NCBI GenBank assembly: GCA_001464495.1
Contig: LNDZ01000013.1
Coordinates: 1 to 64,000, forward strand
Source of the DNA: Betaproteobacteria bacterium Ga0074130
GTDB taxonomy: Bacteria > Pseudomonadota > Gammaproteobacteria > Burkholderiales > Rhodocyclaceae
DNA length: 64,000 nt
Reading direction: 5' to 3'
The notes under the pieces were generated by a model. That model was not told where the DNA came from. It searched no databases and worked only from the letters and a program-made list of their open reading frames with translations. The number at the start of each line of letters is the position of its first letter. Positions within the stretch are counted from its first letter, which is position 1. This document shows, piece after piece, positions 46,702 through 53,085 of the stretch. A program made the translations under genes and the position numbers.

Positions 46702-47082
46702 ACTTCGCAATACCTCCTGGATGGTTTTATCTAATAGCTCTTCGTCTTCAACTAGCTCACGATACTGTTCGTACGAAAGCACCCCATCGTTTAACTGTTT
46801 CTCGAAGAAAATTTTAAGTCTCCACGCGTCTGGGTTCGGCTTATCGAAATCAAAGTCGACTCCACCAACCTCTGGGGTTTTGAAGATGTCGACGCCGATA
46901 CCATGTGTCCTCACGAACCAGACTGTACCCGGAACCTGATGCCGCCCTCTGTGCTCGGTGCTAAGGATGTCTTGTGCCTCTTTGAGGGCGAAGGCATTTA
47001 CCAATAGCACTTTTGCCCAAGCCACTTGAGCGTGCCAAAGGGGAATTAAATTCCTGACGAGATCAATATGCGATTGAGTCAT
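46696..47082 (-). CDS. Cassette 5: DUF6896-like hypothetical protein
   Basis: 128 residues, soluble. The middle section VPGTVWFVRTHGIGVDIF followed by GGVDFDFDKPNPDAWRLKIF resembles small proteins of the DUF6896 type, in which a 'W-F-x-x-H-G-x-G-V-x-F' strand pair is conserved; I am unsure of the family number. Such proteins often appear near toxins as possible immunity proteins. The TAA stop comes from the attC R'' core, and the start is three bases from attC 4. Confidence 0.65.
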   Translation of the reverse strand: MTQSHIDLVRNLIPLWHAQVAWAKVLLVNAFALKEAQDILSTEHRGRHQVPGTVWFVRTHGIGVDIFKTPEVGGVDFDFDKPNPDAWRLKIFFEKQLNDGVLSYEQYRELVEDEELLDKTIQEVLRSA

Positions 47083-47085
47083 AGT

Positions 47086-47148
47086 GCATAACGTTGGAGG
47101 TAAGCGGACTGCCGCTTGCGGCAGGTCCGCTTGACCGAAGTGTTAGAC
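47086..47148 (-). other. attC site 4 (63 bp)
   Basis: Cores GCATAAC (47086-47092) and GTTAGAC (47142-47148), the shortest site in the array. Inner stem CTGCCGCTTGCGGCAG. Confidence 0.9.
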
Positions 47149-47158
47149 GGATGAAGTG

Positions 47159-47494
47159 TCATGACTGGAAGATAAACAACACTTCGCCAGTGGTTTGTTG
47201 CTCCCATGTTTGAGAGCGAGAGTTCAATACGACAACACCGTCGAGTGCAAAAAGGCGAGAGTGACCAAACAAAATGGTTGCGGTAACCCATAGGCTTTGT
47301 GGCAAGAAAGAAATGCGCTTTAAAAACGACGATTTTTTAAAGTCCCGGCTTTGAACAGTCCGGACAGTCTCGATAAACGACACAAGTGCTTTTGCGTGAT
47401 GGGAGGGTAACAAGACCAACAACTCTCCATTCTCCATAAGTAGAGAGTCAGCGCGCTTACTTTCCAGCTCAGCGTAGTAAAGAGGCGAAGGCAT
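47159..47494 (-). CDS. Cassette 4: hypothetical protein
   Basis: 111 residues with a soluble N-terminal half (ELESKRADSLLMENGELLVL) and one moderately hydrophobic stretch (LPQSLWVTATILFGHSRLFA). No family recognised. The start is nine bases from attC 3. Confidence 0.6.
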   Translation of the reverse strand: MPSPLYYAELESKRADSLLMENGELLVLLPSHHAKALVSFIETVRTVQSRDFKKSSFLKRISFLPQSLWVTATILFGHSRLFALDGVVVLNSRSQTWEQQTTGEVLFIFQS

Positions 47495-47503
47495 AGGGCT
47501 GCC

Positions 47504-47572
47504 GTCTAACGTTTGAATTCACCGGCCTTGCGCGGCTTTATGCGCAAGGTCCGGTGGAATGATGGGTTGGGC
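47504..47572 (-). other. attC site 3 (69 bp)
   Basis: Cores GTCTAAC (47504-47510) and GTTGGGC (47566-47572). It shares the stem CTTGCGCGG/TGCGCAAGG with attC 9. Confidence 0.9.
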
Positions 47573-47602
47573 CTCAGCTGTGTGACGAGACAGACCATAA
47601 GA

Positions 47603-48037
47603 CTACTTCTCGACTGTAACGCGCTTAATGGCATTTTCATGACCCCGATGACCACCACCATTGAGTGAAGTCGCTACCCAATTCTGCTTCTCGTAGAAGA
47701 CCAGAGAGACCCTATCGATTCCAGCGAGTGGAAGTGATTGTCTCGCCAACTCTTCAACAACACGAATGTCGTTAGGTTCGACGATTTCGTAGAACGTGAA
47801 CGACGGCACGCACCCAGGGGCAACGTAATAGATCTTGCCGCTGTGAGTTCTGTCGGCACTCGTTCGATTCGCAAAGGAGTAGTTCTTCTCGATGTGTTTG
47901 GCAACGATATCTGCGACCGCATAGGCATCACCACCCGGCACGCCAAAATGACAGACAAACGAGCCGTTGCTTCTCTGGCAACCAAGGAGGAGGAAGCAAG
48001 AGATAGCCAGTAGGGCTGAAATTCGTAGAGCGCTCAT
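47603..48037 (-). CDS. Cassette 3: lipoprotein of unknown function
   Basis: From ATG 48037 the protein is 144 residues with a lipoprotein signal (RISALLAISCFLLLGC). The mature part starts QRSNGSFVCHFGVPGGDAYA and later has YYVAPGCVPSFTFYEIVEPN. No family recognised. The start is three bases from attC 2, and no Shine-Dalgarno sequence is seen. Confidence 0.7.
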   Translation of the reverse strand: MSALRISALLAISCFLLLGCQRSNGSFVCHFGVPGGDAYAVADIVAKHIEKNYSFANRTSADRTHSGKIYYVAPGCVPSFTFYEIVEPNDIRVVEELARQSLPLAGIDRVSLVFYEKQNWVATSLNGGGHRGHENAIKRVTVEK

Positions 48038-48040
48038 GAG

Positions 48041-48133
48041 GCCCAACGTTGAAGGTAAGGGGCTGCGGCGCGAAAGAGATCGACCGGAGAAACCACGCCG
48101 GTTCCGCAGTCCCGCTTGACCGAAGTGTTAGGC
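48041..48133 (-). other. attC site 2 (93 bp)
   Basis: Cores GCCCAAC (48041-48047) and GTTAGGC (48127-48133). Interior near-identical to attC 1, 5 and 6. Confidence 0.94.
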
Positions 48134-48140
48134 GTAACTT

Positions 48141-48527
48141 TCATTGAATTGGCACCTCGTAACTTGGCTCAACCCTCTGCCTTTTAGCGATGGGGAGAAG
48201 AAGAAATACGTAACTACCATCATTAGACATTTCATTTCCGTGTGCCGCATCAACTGCACGAACGTACTGCTCGAGAATCTGTAGGCGGCGATATGAAAAA
48301 TGGCAGATGAGGCCGTAGAACCTGAACACAATAAGCTCCCATAGAAGACGAAAAAGCCCAGGGTCTGTGAGGTAATTCTTTTCAAGCCTATCTCTTTGGT
48401 TAAGCATCAATAAGAGAAGTTTCCCTTGCGATGGCGTTAGCTCAACTCGCAAGCCACCGAAGCGTTTGTGAAAGTCTGCAACTGCGTCACGAGTCAGCTC
48501 CGAGTAGCGTAACGTTGGAGTTTCCAT
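48141..48527 (-). CDS. Cassette 2: hypothetical protein
   Basis: 128 residues, mostly helical (SELTRDAVADFHKRFGGLRV, QGKLLLLMLNQRDRLEKNYL, RLLWELIVFRFYGLICHFSY). No family recognised. The first codons are encoded by a stretch (48507-48520) that repeats the 3' end of attC (CTCCAACGTTACGC on the minus strand), which suggests that the gene start was once part of a recombination site. The start is six bases from attC 1. Confidence 0.65.
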   Translation of the reverse strand: METPTLRYSELTRDAVADFHKRFGGLRVELTPSQGKLLLLMLNQRDRLEKNYLTDPGLFRLLWELIVFRFYGLICHFSYRRLQILEQYVRAVDAAHGNEMSNDGSYVFLLLPIAKRQRVEPSYEVPIQ

Positions 48528-48533
48528 GTCCGC

Positions 48534-48626
48534 GCCTAACGTCGGAGGTAAGGGGCTGCGGCGCGAAAGCGATTGACCGGAGAAGCCACGCCGGTTCCGC
48601 AGTCCCGCTTGACCGAAGGGTTAGGC
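48534..48626 (-). other. attC site 1 (93 bp, proximal)
   Basis: Cores GCCTAAC (48534-48540) and GTTAGGC (48620-48626), perfect complements of each other. It differs from the other 93-bp sites by TCGGAGG for TTGGAGG. Confidence 0.95.
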
Positions 48627-48932
48627 TCACCCAGTGACGCAAGTTTTTTTCTGGTAGTCAAACTTCCCTCCACTATCAAGGCAACCGTCTATTGCTATTT
48701 GGCCGGACACATACTGATATGCGTGATACCCGACAACCCCAACAAGCAGCCAAAACCCTATACCGACAAAAACTACCCAACCACTTTCAGGCTCGATGTC
48801 TTTTTTTGCGAGACGGCATATCAGATAGCCTGGACCTTTGATTGCGATCTCAAGAACGACATCTACGATGATGCTGCCAATGAAACGAGCAACGCCACCA
48901 AGAACTTCACCGGCAATTTCACCTAAGGGCAT
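48627..48932 (-). CDS. Cassette 1 (most recently acquired position): membrane protein
   Basis: 101 residues with an amphipathic/hydrophobic N-terminus (IAGEVLGGVARFIGSIIVDV) and a clear transmembrane helix (WVVFVGIGFWLLVGVVGYHA), followed by IDGCLDSGGKFDYQKKTC, with two cysteines near the C-terminus. The 'CLDSGGxxDYxxxxC' end is a feature seen in small cassette-borne membrane proteins. Function unknown. The start is ten bases from the attI junction. Confidence 0.7.
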   Translation of the reverse strand: MPLGEIAGEVLGGVARFIGSIIVDVVLEIAIKGPGYLICRLAKKDIEPESGWVVFVGIGFWLLVGVVGYHAYQYVSGQIAIDGCLDSGGKFDYQKKTCVTG

Positions 48933-48942
48933 GAGCGGCTAT

Positions 48943-49010
48943 GCCTAACGTGAAGTAGACGACAAAACGGGAAATACATTTTTATTGGACGACTTGTGTC
49001 GCGCCAGAAT
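48943..49010 (-). other. attI: attI recombination site
   Basis: The array ends on the plus strand with a last core, GCCTAAC (48943-48949), i.e. G/TTAGGC on the minus strand, not followed by an attC body. It is therefore the attI x cassette junction. The attI site should extend toward the integrase start; its weaker integrase-binding sites were not resolved, so the right end is approximate. Confidence 0.75.
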
Positions 49011-49013
49011 GAT
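48985..49013 (+). promoter_or_regulatory. Possible promoter of the integrase gene
   Basis: TTGGAC (48985-48990) and AATGAT (49008-49013) are spaced by 17 bp and lie about 50 bp before the intI start. Both hexamers are weak matches. The cassette promoter Pc, expected in the opposite direction in this region, could not be identified with confidence. Confidence 0.3.
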
Positions 49014-49019
49014 TTTACT

Positions 49020-49034
49020 GTTATGTTTCATAAC
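49020..49034. promoter_or_regulatory. Perfect inverted repeat in the intI leader (operator-like)
   Basis: GTTATG TTT CATAAC is a perfect 6-bp palindrome with a 3-nt centre, positioned at or just after the expected intI transcription start. It does not match the LexA consensus (CTGT-N8-ACAG), the usual integrase control site. Confidence 0.5.
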
Positions 49035-49061
49035 GGTATTTATTTCTTCGTGGGTGTCATT

Positions 49062-50060
49062 ATGTCTGATAACACAACATCACAATCGACTTCAGCTTCT
49101 GCGCCTCGGTTGATGGATCAGGTGCGTGATCGGTTACGGCTGAAACACTATAGCTTAAGAACTGAAACCGCGTATGCGGGCTGGATCAAACGTTTCATTC
49201 TTTTCCATGGCAAGCGCCATCCATTAGAGATGGGCAAGGAGGAGGTGGAGGCATTTTTGACCGCGCTTGCAGTGGAGCGCGATGTAAGCGCAGCGACGCA
49301 GAGCCAGGCGCTGTCGGCGCTCCTCTTTCTTTACAAAGAGGTGTTGCAGGTTGAGTTGCCTTGGCTGAATAACGTGACGCGGGTGACGCGGCCGGCACGT
49401 TTGCCTGTGGTGCTGACGCAGGCAGAGGTGCAGCAGTTGTTTGCGGTAATTGACGATGTTTTGTTGCTGCTGATTGCGCAGCTGATGTATGGCACGGGGA
49501 TGCGGGTGCTGGAGTGCCTACGCTTGCGGGTTAAGGACGTAGATTTTGCGCGGCGCGAGATTATTGTGCGTGAGGGCAAGGGCAACAAGGACCGCGTGAC
49601 GATGTTGCCAGTGGGGCTGTTGGAGCCATTGCGGGCACAGGTGGCCTTTGCCAAGCGCCAGCATGATGCAGATGTGGCTGTGGGCGGTGGCGAGGTGTGG
49701 ATGCCGGATGCACTTGCGATCAAGTATCCAGCAGGGGCGCGGAGCTTTGGCTGGCAGTATGTGTTTCCGGCCGCAAAGTTGTCGCGCGACCCAAGGAGTG
49801 GTGCAGTGCGCCGCCATCATGTGGATGAAAAGCGTGTGCAGCGTGCGATTCGTCGTGCATCCGAGGTTGCGAACTTGTACAAGCCGGTGTCACCGCACAC
49901 GCTGCGCCATTCCTTCGCCACGCATCTTTTAGAGGGTGGTTACGACATTCGTACCGTGCAGGAGTTGCTGGGGCATTCAGATGTGTCGACAACCATGATT
50001 TATACCCATGTGCTTAATCGTGGCGGGCGTGGCGTGGTGAGCCCGCTCGATAGGCTATAG
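49062..50060 (+). CDS. intI: Integron integrase IntI
   Basis: From ATG 49062 the protein is 332 residues. It is a tyrosine recombinase with the catalytic residues R148 ([10 protein letters not shown]), K173/K176 (GKGNKDR), H279 and R282 ([16 protein letters not shown]), H305 ([10 protein letters not shown]) and Y314 ([11 protein letters not shown]). The IntI-specific extra segment that separates integron integrases from XerCD is present: [20 protein letters not shown] then [11 protein letters not shown]. It recombines single-stranded attC sites with attI. The frame is open to ATG 48996, but that places an unlikely extension across the palindrome. It appears intact. It is divergent from the cassettes. 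Confidence 0.96.
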   Translation: MSDNTTSQSTSASAPRLMDQVRDRLRLKHYSLRTETAYAGWIKRFILFHGKRHPLEMGKEEVEAFLTALAVERDVSAATQSQALSALLFLYKEVLQVELPWLNNVTRVTRPARLPVVLTQAEVQQLFAVIDDVLLLLIAQLMYGTGMRVLECLRLRVKDVDFARREIIVREGKGNKDRVTMLPVGLLEPLRAQVAFAKRQHDADVAVGGGEVWMPDALAIKYPAGARSFGWQYVFPAAKLSRDPRSGAVRRHHVDEKRVQRAIRRASEVANLYKPVSPHTLRHSFATHLLEGGYDIRTVQELLGHSDVSTTMIYTHVLNRGGRGVVSPLDRL

Positions 50061-50121
50061 GAAGGCTGTGGCGCGGCCCGGCGCGTTATCATCGCTGCGG
50101 TTTGTTTTAAGGAATAAGGCA

Positions 50122-50964
50122 ATGAGCGAGATTCGTAAAGTGAGCTTTCCCTGTGGCATTAGCGTGCCGGCGTTGGGGCAGGGGACGTGGTACATGGGTG
50201 AGTCGGCCCGCGACGAAGCGGCAGAGATTCGCGCGCTGCAAGTGGGGCTGGATTTGGGTATGACGCTGGTGGATACGGCGGAGATGTATGCCAACGGCGG
50301 CTCGGAAAAGGTGGTGGGCAAGGCCATCGCCGGGCGCCGTTCGGAGGTTTATTTAGTGAGCAAGGTGTTGCCGTCCAATGCGTCCCGCCGTGGCACGCAG
50401 TCGGCCTGCGAGGCCAGCTTGCGCCGCTTGGGCACGGACTATCTGGATTTGTATCTGTATCACTGGCGCGGTGGTTATGGCTTTGACGAGAGCATTGAGG
50501 CGCTGGAGCGGCTGGTTGATCAGGGCAAGATTCGCCATTGGGGCGTGAGCAATCTCGATGTTGATGACATGGACGAGTGGGTGGCCGAAGATGGCGGTGA
50601 CCGCGTGCAGACTAACCAAGTGCTCTACAACCTGACCCGACGTGGCATTGAATATGACTTGCTGCCCTGGCTAGAAAAGCGCAAGGTGCCTGTCATGGCC
50701 TATTCCCCGATTGAGCAAGGGCGCTTGCTGCGCCATCCGGCGCTGGCCAAGATTGCGCAGCGCCACAACGCCACATCCGTGCAGATTGCGCTGGCTTGGG
50801 TGATGCGCTTGCCGAATGTCATTGCCATCCCTAAGGCCGGGCTGGAGGCGCATGTGAAAGAGAACCGCGCCAGTGCTGACATTGTGTTGACGGCGGTTGA
50901 TCTGGCCGAGCTGGACGCAGCTTTCCCGCCGCCCACACGCAAGCGCTCGTTGGAAATGCTCTGA
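50122..50964 (+). CDS. Aldo/keto reductase
   Basis: From ATG 50122 (AAGGAATAAGG upstream) the protein is 280 residues. The AKR tetrad can be traced: D in LVDTAEMYANG, Y in the same segment, K in VYLVSKVLPSNA and H in LYLYHWRGG. It is an NADPH-dependent reductase of the (alpha/beta)8 fold, similar to the YeaE/2,5-diketogluconate group; the substrate is unknown. It begins 61 bases after intI and overlaps nothing from the array, so it is the chromosomal gene flanking the integron. Confidence 0.9.
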   Translation: MSEIRKVSFPCGISVPALGQGTWYMGESARDEAAEIRALQVGLDLGMTLVDTAEMYANGGSEKVVGKAIAGRRSEVYLVSKVLPSNASRRGTQSACEASLRRLGTDYLDLYLYHWRGGYGFDESIEALERLVDQGKIRHWGVSNLDVDDMDEWVAEDGGDRVQTNQVLYNLTRRGIEYDLLPWLEKRKVPVMAYSPIEQGRLLRHPALAKIAQRHNATSVQIALAWVMRLPNVIAIPKAGLEAHVKENRASADIVLTAVDLAELDAAFPPPTRKRSLEML

Positions 50965-50968
50965 TTGC

Positions 50969-52942
50969 ATGAGCGAAGCAGCCGCCCGCAAGTCTGATTT
51001 CGCCGCAGCACTGACGCTGCTGATTCACTGTGTTGACGGTTTGCGCCCAGCGGCGCCCGACAACATTGAGGCGGCTGAGGCCAACATTCGCGCCTATGCA
51101 CAGCGCCTGCACGACAACCCTGATCAGGCGCATGCCCTCAGCGGCGCGCTGTGGCAACTGTTGGGTACGGCGCATCAGGCCTCGCTGTATGCCGAGTCGG
51201 GGGTGCGTTCGGCGCTGGGGTTTGGGCTAGAGCTGTCGCAGCGTATTGGCGCGCGCCTCTTGCCGCCGGTGCCGGTGGAAGGGCAGTTGCGCGATGCCTT
51301 AGGGCTGGTGTTTCATGTGGCGGACGACCATGTCTGGGTGAGCGGCGTTGCCGACACGGTGTGGCTTGAGTTGTTTGCTGCATTGCCGCCACCAGAAGAG
51401 TCGGTGCATATGCAGGCCTTGCTGCCGGTGATTGAGGCGATTCGCGTGTTGTCGTATCGGCTGGCTGGCACGGCGTTGGATCGCGAGCTACTGCGTGCCG
51501 AGCCGGCGCTGGAAGAGTATGAGACGCCGTTTCTGGCACAGAACGCTGAGCTGCTGCCGCTACTAGCGCGAGAGCGCAATGATGGGCACTTGGTTTTCGA
51601 GCGCGATTTCGATCAGCTCAAGGTGTTGCTGGATCAATGCTTTGATGTGCTGGAGCGGGTGCGTCGCCGAGCCACCACGCGCGGCATCAGCGTGCGCCTG
51701 ACGTATTTGCTGGCGCGGCTGGAGCAGCTCACCCGGCGGTTGGAGCTACTGCTCGATTTTCTGTCGGCGGATGAACGTTGCCTGCCCGGTGTGCGCCTGT
51801 TTAAGGTGCTGGTGGTGGGCGAAAAAACACGTAATCAGATTGGGCCCTTCATCGGTGACAACCTGAGTTTGCTTGCGCGCAATGTGACCGACCACGCCAG
51901 TCGGCATGGCGAGCACTACATCGCCGGCAGCCGCGCTGAGTGGCTGGCCATGCTGCGCTCAGCCGCAGGGGGCGGCGTCATCATTGCCTGTATGGCGCTG
52001 ATTAAGGTGCAGCTATCACTGCTGCATTTGCCGCCGCTGACCGAAGGGTTCTTATTTGGGCTGAACTATGCGCTGGGTTTTGTGTTGATCCATATGCTGG
52101 GTTTTACCGTCGCCACCAAACAGCCGGCAATGACGGCTGCCGTGTTGGCGGCAACGCTGGAGGATAGCCGCCCGCGCGATTTGCAACGCATGGTCGATGT
52201 GACGCGCAATGTGGCACGTACGCAGTTCATCGCGATTATCGGCAATGTCTCGCTGGCGCTGCCGATGGCGATGTTGATTGCGCTGGCATGGCCGCTGCTG
52301 TTTGATCATGCGCTGGCGCCGCTGGGCAAGGCTGAGAAGATGTTGGCGGAGGTGCACCCATTTGCCAGTGGTGCGCTGCTGTTTGCCGCAGTGGCAGGGG
52401 TGGGCTTGTTCTTGTCCGGCATTGTGTCCGGCTATTTCGACAATCGCGCCCGCTATATGCGGCTGGCAGAGCGGGTTGCTGCCCATCCTTTGTTGTGTGC
52501 TGCGCTCGGGCAGCAGCGGGCGCATGCGCTGGGGGAGTATTTCGACGAGCACCATGGGGCTATTCTCGGCAATCTGTTCTTCGGCATGTACTTGGGATTG
52601 ATCGGCAGTGTGAGTGTGTTGACCGGTCTGCCAGTGGATATTCGCCATGTGGCGTTCGCTAGTGCCAACCTGGGCACCGCGCTGGTGTTGGAGCAGTTTG
52701 CCGTGCCGCTGATGGTGTTGGCCTGGACAGTGGCCGGGGTGGTTGGCATTGCCATGGTCAATTTGCTGGTGAGCTTTTCATTGGCCTTGTATGTGGCCAT
52801 GCGCTCTCGCCGGCTGGGCACAGTCCAGCTACTACGCTTGGGTGGGTTGGTGTTGGTCGATTTTCTGCGTCATCCGCTCAGCTACTACCTGCCGCCGCCC
52901 CCGGAAAATACCGAGGTAAAACCGGCCAGTGGTGGCGAGTAG
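50969..52942 (+). CDS. PF10136-family membrane protein ('site-specific recombinase' Gcr-type)
   Basis: From ATG 50969 the protein is 657 residues. The N-terminal half is soluble and helical (LTYLLARLEQLTRRLELLLD) and the C-terminal half contains about six hydrophobic helices (for example VIIACMALIKVQLSLLHL, IGNVSLALPMAMLIALAWPL, GALLFAAVAGVGLFLSGIVS). This matches the PF10136 family, named 'site-specific recombinase' after Neisseria Gcr, though it lacks any tyrosine or serine recombinase motif and is a membrane protein. It starts five bases after the reductase gene. A link to the integron is not implied. Confidence 0.8.
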   Translation: MSEAAARKSDFAAALTLLIHCVDGLRPAAPDNIEAAEANIRAYAQRLHDNPDQAHALSGALWQLLGTAHQASLYAESGVRSALGFGLELSQRIGARLLPPVPVEGQLRDALGLVFHVADDHVWVSGVADTVWLELFAALPPPEESVHMQALLPVIEAIRVLSYRLAGTALDRELLRAEPALEEYETPFLAQNAELLPLLARERNDGHLVFERDFDQLKVLLDQCFDVLERVRRRATTRGISVRLTYLLARLEQLTRRLELLLDFLSADERCLPGVRLFKVLVVGEKTRNQIGPFIGDNLSLLARNVTDHASRHGEHYIAGSRAEWLAMLRSAAGGGVIIACMALIKVQLSLLHLPPLTEGFLFGLNYALGFVLIHMLGFTVATKQPAMTAAVLAATLEDSRPRDLQRMVDVTRNVARTQFIAIIGNVSLALPMAMLIALAWPLLFDHALAPLGKAEKMLAEVHPFASGALLFAAVAGVGLFLSGIVSGYFDNRARYMRLAERVAAHPLLCAALGQQRAHALGEYFDEHHGAILGNLFFGMYLGLIGSVSVLTGLPVDIRHVAFASANLGTALVLEQFAVPLMVLAWTVAGVVGIAMVNLLVSFSLALYVAMRSRRLGTVQLLRLGGLVLVDFLRHPLSYYLPPPPENTEVKPASGGE

Positions 52943-53085
52943 TGGTGAGTAGGCAGCTCAATAAGCCGTCGTCTGCTGCTTGACAGCCTGCCTGTGGTTA
53001 GGCTCTACTTGCACTTCGTATTAGTTGGCCTGTGGGTCGCACTTTATGGATCGGCAGGCACTGTCATTCCTCACAGGAGAGTTTG

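Larger units (their letters stand above)
40039..49061 (-). mobile_element. Chromosomal integron cassette array (17 attC sites)
   Basis: The stretch between yfiH and the integrase holds 17 attC sites in one orientation, alternating with small genes on the minus strand. Each attC begins on the minus strand with a RYYYAAC-like R'' core and ends with (A)ACGTTRRRY. An attI junction lies at 48943-48949 next to a divergent intI. The layout (integrase outward, array in the opposite direction) is that of complete integrons. No resistance gene, transposase or tni gene is present, which points to a sedentary chromosomal integron. Confidence 0.95.

Noticed and set aside
40485..48626. Regularly spaced repeats suggesting a CRISPR or dispersed REP family
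   Set aside because: The repeats are 63-96 bp, have attC core ends and single orientation, and enclose genes; together with intI they are integron attC sites.
49011..49035. LexA box in front of intI
   Set aside because: The palindrome GTTATG-TTT-CATAAC lacks the CTGT-N8-ACAG pattern.
48996..49061. Upstream ATG for the integrase at 48996
   Set aside because: The extra 22 residues do not resemble IntI N-termini and would place the start upstream of the operator-like palindrome.
50969..52942. 'Site-specific recombinase' as a partner of the integron
   Set aside because: The family name is historical. The protein has membrane helices and no tyrosine or serine recombinase motif, and IntI needs no such partner.
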